Source of the DNA: JAEUMY01 sp033764435
Lineage (GTDB): Bacteria > Pseudomonadota > Gammaproteobacteria > Burkholderiales > Usitatibacteraceae
Assembly: GCA_033764435.1 (NCBI GenBank)
Contig: JANRIX010000033.1
Coordinates: 248,001-312,000, forward strand
Direction: 5' to 3'
DNA length: 64,000 nucleotides
This document shows positions 42,600 to 51,123 of the stretch, in pieces. Numbering within the stretch: position 1 is the stretch's first letter; every line of letters starts with the position of its first letter. The notes beneath the pieces were generated by a model that worked only from the letters and a program-made list of their open reading frames with translations, did no database searches and was not told the origin of the DNA. Both the position numbers and the translations under genes were made by a program.

Positions 42600-43982
42600 T
42601 CAGCCGGTCACCGGCTTCAAATCTTCCAGCAAGGTCGGCAGCAGTTCGCTCACGGTGGGATGAATCGGCATGGCGTGCTGCAGGTGGGTGTAGGGCAGGT
42701 CCGCATACATCACCTGCAGGATGGACTGCACCACTTCGTCGCCTGACAGACCCAGAATGGCGGCGCCCAGGATGCGGCGCGTGTCGGCATCCACGACGAC
42801 TTTCATGAAGCCTTGCGTTTCGCCCGCCTCCCGCGCGCGGCCCACGCGGGCCATCGGCCGCTTGGCCATCAGCAGGGGGCGCCCGGTGGCCCGCGCGTCC
42901 TTGAGTGTCATGCCGCAGCGGCCCAGCGGCGGATCGGTGAAGAGCGCATAAGTGGAGATTCGGTCGGTGACGCGGCGCTGCGCGTTGTCAAACAGATTCG
43001 CCGCCACGATCTCGTAGTCGTTCCACGACGTGTGCGTGAAGGCGCCGCGCCCGTTGACGTCGCCCAGCGCCCACACGCCCGGTGCGCTGGTCTCCAGCTT
43101 TTCGTTCACGGTAATGTAGCCGCGCGCGTCGCAGGTGATGCCGGCGGCGTCCAGGCCCAGGTCGGCCGTGTTGGGTTGTCGGCCCGTGGCAATCAGCACA
43201 TGCGTGCCTTCCACCGGTGGGGCGCTGGTGTCGCAAGAAAGCCCGACCGCGATGCGTGTGCCGCGCTGTTCGAGGGCGAGGCAGGCGGCATCGGTGCGCA
43301 CGGTGACGCCTTCGCGCTCGAGGATGGCGCGCACCTCATCGCTCACATCCTCATCCTCGCGGCCGATGAGACGCGGGCCCATTTCGCAGACCGTCACCTC
43401 GCTGCCGAAGCGGCGATACATCTGCGCGAACTCCAGGCCGATGTAGCTGCCGCCGATGACGATCAGGTGTTCCGGCACCTGGTCGATGTCCATCATCGCG
43501 ATGTTGTTCAGAGTGTGAACGGTGTCGAGTCCGGCCAGTGGTGGCGTGAACGGACGGCCGCCGACGTTGATGAAAATCTTCTCTGCAGTCAGCGTCTGGC
43601 CGTTGACCTCGATGCTGTGTGGCGCCACGAACCGCGCGTGGCCGTGGATCACGCTGACGTTCTTCGCGGCAGACATCCAATCGCCCACGCCCTTGCGCGA
43701 TGCGGCCACGATGGCGTCCTTGCGTGCCTTGACCCGTTGCATGTCCACGCCCACGGTGCCGTCGAACGTGACGCCATATTCGGCTGCGCGGCGGGCCATG
43801 GCGGCGGCGCGTGCCGACGCGACCAGCGTCTTGGTGGGGATGCAGCCGTTGTTGACGCAGGTGCCACCCATGGCGCCACTCTCGATGAGAGCGGTCTTCA
43901 GCCCTTCCTTGCCGCAGCGCGCGGCCATGGCGGGGCCCGCCTGGCCCGCGCCGATAACGATGACATCGAATGCGTCGCTCAT
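42600..43982 (-). CDS. FAD-dependent pyridine nucleotide-disulfide oxidoreductase
   Basis: A 460-aa flavoprotein of the mercuric reductase/lipoamide dehydrogenase family. FAD motif DVIVIGAGQAGPAMAARCG, redox disulfide GGTCVNNGCIPTKTLVASA, NAD(P)H motif LIVIGGSYIGLEFAQ, second FAD motif GVWALGDVNG and the C-terminal catalytic HPT (MPIHPTVSELLP). It lacks the N-terminal heavy-metal domain and the C-terminal vicinal cysteines of true MerA, so mercury reduction is unlikely. No lipoyl-enzyme genes are nearby. Substrate unknown. Confidence 0.88.
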   Translation of the reverse strand: MSDAFDVIVIGAGQAGPAMAARCGKEGLKTALIESGAMGGTCVNNGCIPTKTLVASARAAAMARRAAEYGVTFDGTVGVDMQRVKARKDAIVAASRKGVGDWMSAAKNVSVIHGHARFVAPHSIEVNGQTLTAEKIFINVGGRPFTPPLAGLDTVHTLNNIAMMDIDQVPEHLIVIGGSYIGLEFAQMYRRFGSEVTVCEMGPRLIGREDEDVSDEVRAILEREGVTVRTDAACLALEQRGTRIAVGLSCDTSAPPVEGTHVLIATGRQPNTADLGLDAAGITCDARGYITVNEKLETSAPGVWALGDVNGRGAFTHTSWNDYEIVAANLFDNAQRRVTDRISTYALFTDPPLGRCGMTLKDARATGRPLLMAKRPMARVGRAREAGETQGFMKVVVDADTRRILGAAILGLSGDEVVQSILQVMYADLPYTHLQHAMPIHPTVSELLPTLLEDLKPVTG

Positions 43983-44299
43983 TCTTCCTCCATTGCGGGC
44001 GCTGGTCCGGGAAGAGTCTGGCGCGTGCCAGGGTGCCGAGTGCGCCGCGTGCTCTGTTTCGTCGCACTGCCTCGGGACAGCTTACAGCTTGCGGGACGGC
44101 GGGCGAGACGAATCAACGGCCCAGACCGCAGGGGCTGAACACGAACGCCTTTGAGTGCCGCCAAAGGGTGCCGAGGCGCTTGCAGAGATGGCAGGACGCG
44201 GTATATCGGATTCGGCGACGCCGGACGAATCGCATGCGATTCGATCTTCTATCCGAACACTCTGGGACAGACACGAAAGAGCGTCGCAACTTCGACAGC

Positions 44300-44551
44300 A
44301 ATCGCGCCACTGCAGTCGTTCTGCCCAGGCTCGCCCGGCTGGGGCAGGATGGCTGTCCGGTCTGGATCATGATCGGCCTGGGCTGTCGCTTGTTTTACGC
44401 ATCATGCAGTGCACGCCCGTGCACTACGCCTGCGTCAGACCCTACGCGTCTTGTCTGGCCCAGAAACGGCTCGAGCATCGAGCGTATCGGGAAGCCACGA
44501 ATCTCTTTCTCTCCGGGGTCGCTGAAGGTGACGGGTGGGAAGGCGCCTGAG
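44300..44551 (+). pseudogene. Decayed 3' end of a DUF1295-type gene
   Basis: The bases from about 44310 run parallel to 37500-37728, the 3' end of the intact DUF1295 gene: shared blocks include GGCAGGATGGCTG/GCGCAGGATGGCTG, GGTCTGGATC, CCCAGAAACGG versus GTGCAGAAACGG, and AAGGTGACGGGTGGGAAGG versus AAGGTGGCTGGCGGGAAGG. Small insertions and deletions break the frame. It is a remnant of a paralogue, perhaps left after duplication. Confidence 0.7.
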
Positions 44552-44581
44552 CGATGACAGGGCAGGTGTGCTGCACCCGCT

Positions 44582-44593
44582 GCGAATATTCGC
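44582..44593. repeat. GCGAATATTCGC palindrome, copy 17
   Basis: Perfect copy, 14-bp form TGCGAATATTCGCA, intergenic, 31 bp after the decayed gene end. Confidence 0.95.
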
Positions 44594-44748
44594 ATTTGCC
44601 ACTATGCACGTCTCGGGTTTCCCCGACTTCTGTTTTGGTCCTTTGCCGCTTATCTGGCGGACTGACCGTCGCTAGATTCACGTTGCTTCGCGGGCTCGCG
44701 AAATCTGGACATTCCTTGCCACTCGGAATGGATTCAGGGGAGAAGCAG

Positions 44749-46086
44749 ATGCCGCCGCGATGGCGAAGTTCTGCACTGCTTGTGCGGAACAATCCTTCAA
44801 CCAAAAAAATGGAATTCAAACCCATGCGATTCTTCGGTAGAGCTTGTGTGTCACTTGTTTTTTTGTTTGCGGCCTTCGCGTTACCCGCGTCGGCGCAGCA
44901 GATTTCGGCATCCAACAACCCATGCAATCTGCCGAACTCCTCCACGCCCTGCAGCACCACGATCACTTGGGACGCAGGCGGTTGGCCGAATGCCGCCATC
45001 TGGGTCAGCAGCGCATATGGTGCCGGTTGGTTCGCCGCGGGCTCTTCGGGCAGCGCGGATGCCCCCTGGATCCAGACGGGGTGGTACACGTTTTCGTTGC
45101 GACGTGAAATGAGTCTGGACAGCCCGGAGCTGGCACGGGTTGATGTCTACGGTCAGCTTACGTTCGCGCAGATTTCAAGTTCCCCGGGGTCATGCGAGAT
45201 CCCTTGGGGGGGCAGCACGTGCTCGGTTCAAATCAGCTGGAATTCCGGCGGCTGGTCTGATGCCGCAGTCTGGGTCAGCAGCGCATACGGGTCGGGGTGG
45301 TTTGGCGGCGGCGGCACCGGCCTGCAGGATGCCCCCTGGATTCAGGAAGGGACTTACACGTTCACCCTTTATCAAAGTGGATCGTTGTCGAGTCCGGTTC
45401 TGGCTTCAACCACTGTCACGGGAACTCGCGCACCTCAGCCATTGGAGTCATTTCCGACGTTGGCCATCAATCGGAGTCTCGCCGGATTCTCCGTCAGCGG
45501 ACTGCCTTCCAGGCCGTTCACCGGCACCAAGGACTACATCTACGCCATCCGGCAAGACCTGTCCCTGTCCAGTCCGGGCCAAACCGGGCAATCCTGGTGG
45601 TTCACGGTCTCAACGGACGGTGTGCCGGGCCAAAACATCTTCAATGACGCCATCGGCGACCACCTGGCCGTCGGCTTGAACCACCGATTCTTCAGTTCTC
45701 CGCCTGGCAACACCTTCCTGGGTGTCGCGATCGGCGACTTTGGAAAAGGGCCCGGAAAGGTCTGCCTCGAGTTCAAGAAGCCGGGGCTCTCCGATTACTT
45801 TGGCATTGGCGACGGTGCGAATTGCTACTCGCCCGCATTGGGAACGACCACCCTGCACATGCATCTGGAAGTCTGGTCGGTCGGCTGCGCAAGGCTGAGC
45901 ATCTACAACGCCTACTATCAGCATGTTCACAGCAATCCCGGCAACGGCCAGCTGGACTGCAACTACAACTTCTGGACTGACTACGGCGGTATGGCAGTGG
46001 GAGCGATCACCAGTGCGCAGTCTGCGAATCTGCCCCACAGCTACAACGTCACGTTCACTCCTGGCAGCCACAGCTTTTTGCCCTGA
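44749..46086 (+). CDS. Secreted protein with two Ig-like tandem repeats
   Basis: An exported protein of about 425-445 aa. Two repeats of about 80 residues follow the signal peptide: each has a C-x-x-P...C-S-T/V-x-I-x-W core, then GGWxxAAxWVSSAYGxGWF and APWIQxGxYTFxLxxxxxLxSP. The rest (LPSRPFTGTKDYIYAIRQ...) is a globular domain rich in Asn, Gly and aromatic residues. The ATG at 44749 has the best ribosome-binding site (AGGGGAGAAG), but the signal peptide itself starts at the ATG at 44809 or 44824, so the true start is uncertain. Function unknown; surface adhesion or carbohydrate binding is possible. Confidence 0.7.
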   Translation: MPPRWRSSALLVRNNPSTKKMEFKPMRFFGRACVSLVFLFAAFALPASAQQISASNNPCNLPNSSTPCSTTITWDAGGWPNAAIWVSSAYGAGWFAAGSSGSADAPWIQTGWYTFSLRREMSLDSPELARVDVYGQLTFAQISSSPGSCEIPWGGSTCSVQISWNSGGWSDAAVWVSSAYGSGWFGGGGTGLQDAPWIQEGTYTFTLYQSGSLSSPVLASTTVTGTRAPQPLESFPTLAINRSLAGFSVSGLPSRPFTGTKDYIYAIRQDLSLSSPGQTGQSWWFTVSTDGVPGQNIFNDAIGDHLAVGLNHRFFSSPPGNTFLGVAIGDFGKGPGKVCLEFKKPGLSDYFGIGDGANCYSPALGTTTLHMHLEVWSVGCARLSIYNAYYQHVHSNPGNGQLDCNYNFWTDYGGMAVGAITSAQSANLPHSYNVTFTPGSHSFLP

Positions 46087-46157
46087 GTGGTCGTGAGTCA
46101 ATGCAGGGGCTGGCGAGGATCAGGCCGGCCCCTTCTAGCACAGCATTGACCGCTGGA

Positions 46158-46184
46158 CAAAACGCCGGGTCTCCCGGCGTTTTG
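46158..46184. terminator. Bidirectional terminator
   Basis: Perfect 12-bp stem CAAAACGCCGGG / CCCGGCGTTTTG with a TCT loop, between the convergent secreted-protein gene and the next minus-strand gene. Confidence 0.85.
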
Positions 46185-46204
46185 CACTGCCGATCGGACT
46201 GGCC

Positions 46205-46696
46205 TCAGGGCACGCGCCGCAGCTTCGCCAGCTTCTCGCGGATGGCGAGCAACTCTTTCTGTTTGCTGCTCGAGTCCTTGTAGTAGATGCCCATGATGCG
46301 CAGGTGCATCGCCACGTTGCCGCGCGAGTAGTGAACCGCCGGATCGGTGTTGTCGCCCTGGCCTTCCTGATACGCGGCGCCATCGGGATCGTTGGGGATG
46401 GGCACCATCTTGCCGGCGCCAAACGAGGCCGCCTTCTTGGCGTCGGCGGCGTTCTGGTACACCTGCGATTCCACGCGCACGGTGTAGTTCTTGGATTCAT
46501 AGCGGCAGGAATGCATGGTGACCGTACTGGCACTGAGCGGCGGACCGGCCTTGCCCTCGGAAAAGCTCACGCCCAGCGCGCTTTGCAGTTCGGCAGGCTT
46601 GAATGGGCAGGCATTGAAACTGGTGGTCTGGCCGGACGCGGCGGCAGAGGCGATCAGGGTGGTGGCAGCGAACACGAAGTGAAGTCTGCGGAACAT
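46205..46696 (-). CDS. Hypothetical exported protein
   Basis: A 163-aa protein with a signal peptide (LHFVFAATTLIASAAASG) and a mature domain with two cysteines (FNACPFKPAELQSALG and MHSCRYESKNYTVRVE), probably disulfide-bonded. The pattern of an aspartate-less small domain with CPF...SCxY resembles other small periplasmic proteins that I cannot assign. The ATG at 46696 is chosen because the signal peptide starts there; the open frame upstream passes through tandem repeats. Confidence 0.65.
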   Translation of the reverse strand: MFRRLHFVFAATTLIASAAASGQTTSFNACPFKPAELQSALGVSFSEGKAGPPLSASTVTMHSCRYESKNYTVRVESQVYQNAADAKKAASFGAGKMVPIPNDPDGAAYQEGQGDNTDPAVHYSRGNVAMHLRIMGIYYKDSSSKQKELLAIREKLAKLRRVP

Positions 46697-46728
46697 GTTG
46701 GGTCCTTTTTTGATCGGCGCTGGTGAAG

Positions 46729-46778
46729 GGTGTGGTGGGGTGCGGTGGGGTGCGATGGGGTGCGGTGGAGTGCCGTGT
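46729..46778. repeat. 10-bp tandem repeat array
   Basis: About five imperfect units of GGTGCGGTGG in tandem, located upstream of the small exported-protein gene, where a promoter would be expected. Confidence 0.75.
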
Positions 46779-46882
46779 GCGGCGAGTGGCGCCCGGAACT
46801 CTAGCAATCCCGCCCCACAGCGGCAATGTGGAAAACCCTGAACCGCGGCGAGGGCTGGGCGTCCGCGAGCGGGTCATCGGCT

Positions 46883-46894
46883 GCGAATATTCGC
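46883..46894. repeat. GCGAATATTCGC palindrome, copy 18
   Basis: Perfect copy with the 16-bp form CTGCGAATATTCGCAG, intergenic, 11 bp after the end of a membrane-protein gene on the minus strand. Confidence 0.95.
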
Positions 46895-46905
46895 AGCGTC
46901 GCCGG

Positions 46906-47475
46906 TCACTTCACCGCAGGCCAAAGCCACGCGAAGCTCCCGCCCACCACCAGCCCATAGATCAGTGCATCCAGCAGGTACTTGGCCGTGGTCGACCACG
47001 GATGACCGTACCAGATGGCGAACGGCACCACGCCCCAGCCGAAGGCGAGAAACGCCATCGGCGCCACCAGATGAAACACGGACATTGACGCCGCGCCGGG
47101 CGGCAGGACGTGCGCGGCACAACTTGCGATGAGCGCGCAGCCGACCAGAAAATACAGGATCTGCTGGCCAATCAACTTGCCCATCGGGGGCAGACCGCTG
47201 GGGAACACGGTGACGAATGCCACCGGGCCGTTGGTGAATTTGGCCTGCATGGCCGGCTCGTTCATCTTTGCCATGTCCACGCAATACGGAATGGTATGAA
47301 TGCCCGGTTGTGGCGCTCCGCGACTGATGGCCGCGGCAACTTCATCCTCGTTCGCCAGCGGTTTGTAATCACTGTTGTGATACTTCAGCGCGAGATGGAT
47401 CGCGGCACTCGCCATCCATGCCAGAACGGTGCCGAGCAGGATCGGCAGCCAGAGATCAGTCAGGTTCACGCCCAT
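46906..47475 (-). CDS. Hypothetical membrane protein
   Basis: A 189-aa protein with four to five hydrophobic helices (LWLPILLGTVLAWMASAAIHLAL, LIGQQILYFLVGCALIASCAAHVL, HLVAPMAFLAFGWGVVPFAIWYG, LLDALIYGLVVGGSFAWLW). A central soluble loop has ISRGAPQPGIHTIPYCVDMAKMNEP. The ATG at 47475 has a strong AGGGAGG ribosome-binding site. No family recognised beyond small multi-pass proteins of unknown function. Confidence 0.68.
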   Translation of the reverse strand: MGVNLTDLWLPILLGTVLAWMASAAIHLALKYHNSDYKPLANEDEVAAAISRGAPQPGIHTIPYCVDMAKMNEPAMQAKFTNGPVAFVTVFPSGLPPMGKLIGQQILYFLVGCALIASCAAHVLPPGAASMSVFHLVAPMAFLAFGWGVVPFAIWYGHPWSTTAKYLLDALIYGLVVGGSFAWLWPAVK

Positions 47476-47624
47476 GGTGGTCCTCCCTTGTTGTGATGGG
47501 AGGCACATTGGCACGATGAGGGCGCTGGCGCAAGGCACCCTGCCCATCCTGGCAGGGCGTCCCGTTCATGAGGACGGTACGGTGCCCTGTCTGTGTGCCA
47601 GCCAGCACACCAAGGCCGGGCGGG

Positions 47625-47650
47625 GTCGCCTGCGAATATTCGCAGGCGAC
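47625..47650. repeat. GCGAATATTCGC palindrome, copy 19, within a 26-bp perfect palindrome
   Basis: The 12-mer at 47632-47643 is the centre of a longer perfect palindrome: the arm GTCGCCTGCGAAT is followed by its exact reverse complement. It lies 21 bp after the end of the SMI1/KNR4 gene. Confidence 0.95.
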
Positions 47651-47670
47651 GTGAGCGATCCGGTTGCGGA

Positions 47671-48249
47671 TCAGTCCTCGAAGATGCCCGGGTTGTGGCG
47701 CTTCCAGATGTCCATTTCCACGTCTTCCGCTGCGTCGCCGAAGTCGGGCCACGCCGGGTGGCTGACCCAGTCGATGGACGTGTCGAGCATCGCGCTGACG
47801 GAGTGGAAGTAGAGCTCGACGCCTTCGAACGACGAAATGACCGGGTGAGGTTTGTCCGCGCCGAACCCATGCTGCCCGCAGGCAACGACATAGAGCGCGC
47901 CATCGAATGCGGCAATCGGCAGACAGGTCCTCAAGTCCACGCCGAAGTCATCCGCGTCGTCGTCCGAGCTCAACTCGGTGAGCCATTCATACTCCTCGAG
48001 CGCCCGCTCGAGCGAGAGGAACGTGTTGTCGCGAAACTGGATGCACGCCTCGGCAAACTCGTCCACGTGGCCGTCGCGCCATTGATAGAGCTCGATCACT
48101 TCCGGCGGAACGGTCAGCCCCACCGCCGCGGTTGCTTTGATGATGTCCTCCCGGCTGAGCCCGGGCCTGAGGTTGGCCGATACCTCCAGCCCCTTCGCTT
48201 CGAAAGCGGCAACAAGACGGTCTGCGCGTTCGGCAATGCCAAGTGACAT
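47671..48249 (-). CDS. SMI1/KNR4 (SUKH) family protein
   Basis: A 192-aa SUKH-fold protein: the N-terminal region GLSREDIIKATAAVGLTVPPEVIELYQWRDG is the family mark, followed by the acidic LSSDDDADDFG stretch and LPIAAFDGALYVVACG. SUKH proteins are often immunity proteins against contact-dependent or polymorphic toxins, but many are orphan housekeeping or regulatory proteins. No toxin gene is adjacent here. The ATG at 48249 has a good CAGGGAG ribosome-binding site. Confidence 0.85.
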   Translation of the reverse strand: MSLGIAERADRLVAAFEAKGLEVSANLRPGLSREDIIKATAAVGLTVPPEVIELYQWRDGHVDEFAEACIQFRDNTFLSLERALEEYEWLTELSSDDDADDFGVDLRTCLPIAAFDGALYVVACGQHGFGADKPHPVISSFEGVELYFHSVSAMLDTSIDWVSHPAWPDFGDAAEDVEMDIWKRHNPGIFED

Positions 48250-48550
48250 GTTTTCTCCCTGTGCTGATTTCCAATGACGTGACGGGACTGCGGGGAGAAT
48301 GGTACGCGGGGTTCGTGACAAGATTTTGCCGGGACACTTCCAGGCGACGGGCGGCGAACGTGGGCGGGTGGCACGGCGTTGGCCGGGTTTTGGGACCTCC
48401 TCGACATGGCTGAATGCAGCTTGGCCTCAGCCCGGAAAACGATAGGTGTCCGCACCTCTTGCGTCCGTGTCCAACTCTGCGAAGATTGCTCGCCATTGCC
48501 TTGGGCGATAATGAAACGAGCAACCCTTTCACCACTTTCCTGACCTGAAT
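48250..48550. other. 301-bp divergent gap
   Basis: Separates the SMI1/KNR4 gene from the TonB-like gene. No gene, palindrome copy or clear hairpin seen; presumably the promoters of both genes. Confidence 0.5.
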
Positions 48551-49408
48551 ATGCAAATCCTGCCGCTACTCCCGCTCCGCCGTCGTGCCTTCGTGGCCGC
48601 GATCGGCGCGTTGCTTGCCTTCTCCGCGACCACCTTTGCAGCGCAGCCGGCGACTGCCCAGCCCGCCCCCGTCACCTACTACGCCGATGACCCCGCCAAA
48701 TGGGGCACCCCGTTCGCCTGGCAGGCGCCGGCCTATCCGAAGTCGCTGTTGGACCAGCAGGTCACCGGCAAGGTGGATCTCATCGTCAACGTGACGCCCG
48801 AGGGCAAGCTCGCTGACGTGGTGGCCATCCGCTCCACGCCGGCGCAGCCCGCGTTTGAAGATGCGGTCCGCGAAGCGGTGCGCGATTGGGTCTTCACCCG
48901 CGCCATGGACGCGGAGTGCAAGCCCGCCGCCACGCGTGGCCAGATCCAGGTGCGTTTCGACATTGCCGATGGCAAGCCGCAGGTGAATGTCGGCGCGATC
49001 TCCGCTGACAAGCAGCCGGGCCGCGCGTTGATCGAAGAAGCAAACCGCGCCGAGGTGAATCGTGCGCTGATGCAGAACTATCCCCGCGATGCCCGGCGCA
49101 TGGGCAAGACCGGCGAGGTGCTGGCGATGTTGAAGGTCGATGCGCGCACGGGCGAGACGAAATCGGTCGACATCACCGAAGTCTTCGCCGACAACTCGTC
49201 GTATAACCCCGAGCCCAAGCTGACCCCTGTCGGCGCCAACCAGCGCATGCAGCAGCCGCGCACATCCCCGGCCTCCATCCAGTTCGCCTCCGTGGCGAGG
49301 GAAGAGCTGGCGGCACTGCGCTTCAAGCCGGTCGCGAATGCCGGCCAGGACACGATCAACGTGTGCCGCGAAGTGGCGTTCCGTATCCGCGGTGTGACGC
49401 GCAACTGA
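48551..49408 (+). CDS. TonB C-terminal domain periplasmic protein
   Basis: A 285-aa exported protein (signal peptide AFVAAIGALLAFSATTFAAQ). A TonB-type C-terminal fold occupies residues ~55-125 (FAWQAPAYPKSLLDQQVTGKVDLIVNVTPEGKLADVVAIRST...FEDAVREAVRDWVF). There is no N-terminal transmembrane anchor or Pro-rich rod, so it is not a classical TonB energy transducer. The remainder may be a second, degenerate copy of the same fold (MLKVDARTGETKSVDITEV). Function unknown. Confidence 0.78.
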   Translation: MQILPLLPLRRRAFVAAIGALLAFSATTFAAQPATAQPAPVTYYADDPAKWGTPFAWQAPAYPKSLLDQQVTGKVDLIVNVTPEGKLADVVAIRSTPAQPAFEDAVREAVRDWVFTRAMDAECKPAATRGQIQVRFDIADGKPQVNVGAISADKQPGRALIEEANRAEVNRALMQNYPRDARRMGKTGEVLAMLKVDARTGETKSVDITEVFADNSSYNPEPKLTPVGANQRMQQPRTSPASIQFASVAREELAALRFKPVANAGQDTINVCREVAFRIRGVTRN

Positions 49409-49578
49409 GCGCGCAACGGCCCGGCCCCGGCGGCGCCGCGCCGCCGGGCGCATTGATTCAGCCGGGCAGAACGTCGCCGCGCGCGCAGATCATGGCCGCG
49501 CTTCTGCAGTTCATCGGTTTTCCTTCGCGGTCCGCCGAATGAGCGGATAGGCTTCAGGCTTCCTTCACTCCGCGAGGC

Positions 49579-51015
49579 ATGCCCATGAAGACCGTTCGAT
49601 CCATCACGATGGCGCTGGCGGCATTGCTGACCGGCGCGGCCGAGGCGCAGACACAAACTCAAACACAGCCTCAAACACAAACGCAGTCACCAACACAGAC
49701 ACAAACACAGACACAGGCCGACACGCCTGCGGCAAGAATCGTTGTCGATGTCGCACAGTTCCGCACACAGTTCCTGGACAAGGACCGCGCCTACAGCCCG
49801 GCGGCACGCAAGGAAGCGGAAAGCCGGCTCGCGGACCTGGAGAAGAACGCGGCAACGCTCGCGCCGGTGCGCTTCGACCTCGCCATCGCCCAGATCACTG
49901 CACTGGCTGACAACGGACACACACTGGCCTCTTCCGCGCAGCGCTCCCGCCGGTATGAACGGGCCGATGTTCGTCTGGTTCCGTTCGGCGAGGACTTCAA
50001 TGTCCTCCGGGTGAAGGCGGAGAACGAGGATCTTCTCGGTGCCCGGCTCGTGGCCATTGACGGCGTGCCGATCGACAAGCTGCGCGAGCTGGGGCGGTCG
50101 CTTTCCGGTGGTGTGCCGGCGTGGCGTGATCGCAATGTGCCTTACTTTCTGGAAAGCCCGGCACAGCTCCGCGCACTCGGCGTGGGTCGGGGCGATGCGC
50201 CGCCGGCCTATAGCTTCATCACCCGCGATGGCCGCACCCTGAATCGCACTTTCACCGTCTCGCCTGTCGGCGGCGATCGCGTCGGCGGCAACGCCACGCG
50301 CTGGATGTTCCCGGTGCTGGCCCCGCTGGAGGACCGCGCCTGGCGCACGCTGCTTCCCGAAGCGCGCGCGCCCTGGGCGCTGCAGGAACCCGTGCGCAGA
50401 TTCCGCTGGCGGCATGATGAGGCGCTGGGCGCTGTCATTGTGGAGATGCGCCAGAGCAGCAACGCGCAGACGGAAAGGCTCGCGGACTTCTTTGCTGATG
50501 TCGAGAAGGCAGTGGCCGCCCATGCGCCGCGTCATCTGGTGCTCGATCTGCGCCTGAATGGTGGCGGTGATCTCACCACCACGCGCGATTTCGCCGAGAA
50601 GCTGCCCACCCTGGTCGGCGGCAAGATCTACGCGCTGATCAGCCCGTGGACGTTCTCGGCCGCCATTTCCACGCTGGGCTATCTCAAGCAAGCCGCACCC
50701 GACCGCGTGGTCATCGTGGGCGAACCTGTGGGCGACCGGCTGCAGTTTTTCGCCGAAGGCCGGCCCATTACGCTGACGCACTCGAAGGAAATGGTGTTGC
50801 CCGCCACGGAGCGCCACGACTACCAGACGGGCTGCCGCCAGATGGACGACTGCCATCGCAATGTGGTCAATCGCCCCATTGCAGTGAAGACGCTGGACCC
50901 GGACATTGCTGCACCCTGGACGCTCGACGACTATGTCGCGGCGCGCGATCCGGCGATGGATGCGGTGGCGAAGGACATCGGCAAGAGCAGACCTGCGGCG
51001 CCTGCCGGGTCCTGA
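49579..51015 (+). CDS. S41 family peptidase with QT-repeat N-terminus
   Basis: A 478-aa exported protein. After the signal peptide comes a low-complexity Gln/Thr segment coded by a microsatellite, then a helical domain, a PDZ-like region (GARLVAIDGVPIDKLRELG) and an S41 tail-specific-protease core (APRHLVLDLRLNGGGDLTTTRDFAEKLP and SPWTFSAAISTLGYLKQAAPDRVVIVGEPVGD). The catalytic Ser is probably in WTFSAAI. Relatives degrade periplasmic proteins; substrate unknown. Confidence 0.8.
   Translation: MPMKTVRSITMALAALLTGAAEAQTQTQTQPQTQTQSPTQTQTQTQADTPAARIVVDVAQFRTQFLDKDRAYSPAARKEAESRLADLEKNAATLAPVRFDLAIAQITALADNGHTLASSAQRSRRYERADVRLVPFGEDFNVLRVKAENEDLLGARLVAIDGVPIDKLRELGRSLSGGVPAWRDRNVPYFLESPAQLRALGVGRGDAPPAYSFITRDGRTLNRTFTVSPVGGDRVGGNATRWMFPVLAPLEDRAWRTLLPEARAPWALQEPVRRFRWRHDEALGAVIVEMRQSSNAQTERLADFFADVEKAVAAHAPRHLVLDLRLNGGGDLTTTRDFAEKLPTLVGGKIYALISPWTFSAAISTLGYLKQAAPDRVVIVGEPVGDRLQFFAEGRPITLTHSKEMVLPATERHDYQTGCRQMDDCHRNVVNRPIAVKTLDPDIAAPWTLDDYVAARDPAMDAVAKDIGKSRPAAPAGS
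49648..49716. repeat. ACACAR microsatellite coding QT repeats
   Basis: Hexamer-like ACACAA/ACACAG units within the S41 peptidase gene, giving Q-T-Q-T runs. Unit length is a multiple of three, so length changes keep the frame. Confidence 0.75.
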
Positions 51016-51023
51016 GGTCCGCT

Positions 51024-51035
51024 GCGAATATTCGC
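51024..51035. repeat. GCGAATATTCGC palindrome, copy 20
   Basis: Perfect copy, 14-bp form TGCGAATATTCGCA, 9 bp after the S41 peptidase stop. Confidence 0.95.
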
Positions 51036-51123
51036 ACTGCCGATCCCGGGTGGTGCTTCCGCCGGGCGGCGCGCAAGCGCCACTGCGGCGATAATGGCGG
51101 CCTTGTTCAGCCGAGGTCTCCCC

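Larger units (their letters stand above)
43983..44748. other. 766-bp gap with a decayed DUF1295 gene end
   Basis: No intact gene. The middle holds the degenerate gene end described separately and one palindrome copy. The left part (43983-44290) shows nothing that I can identify; the right part is leader for the secreted-protein gene. Confidence 0.6.

Noticed and set aside
42600..43982. Mercuric reductase MerA
   Set aside because: The redox disulfide matches, but there is no N-terminal heavy-metal domain and no C-terminal cysteine pair, and no other mer gene is nearby.
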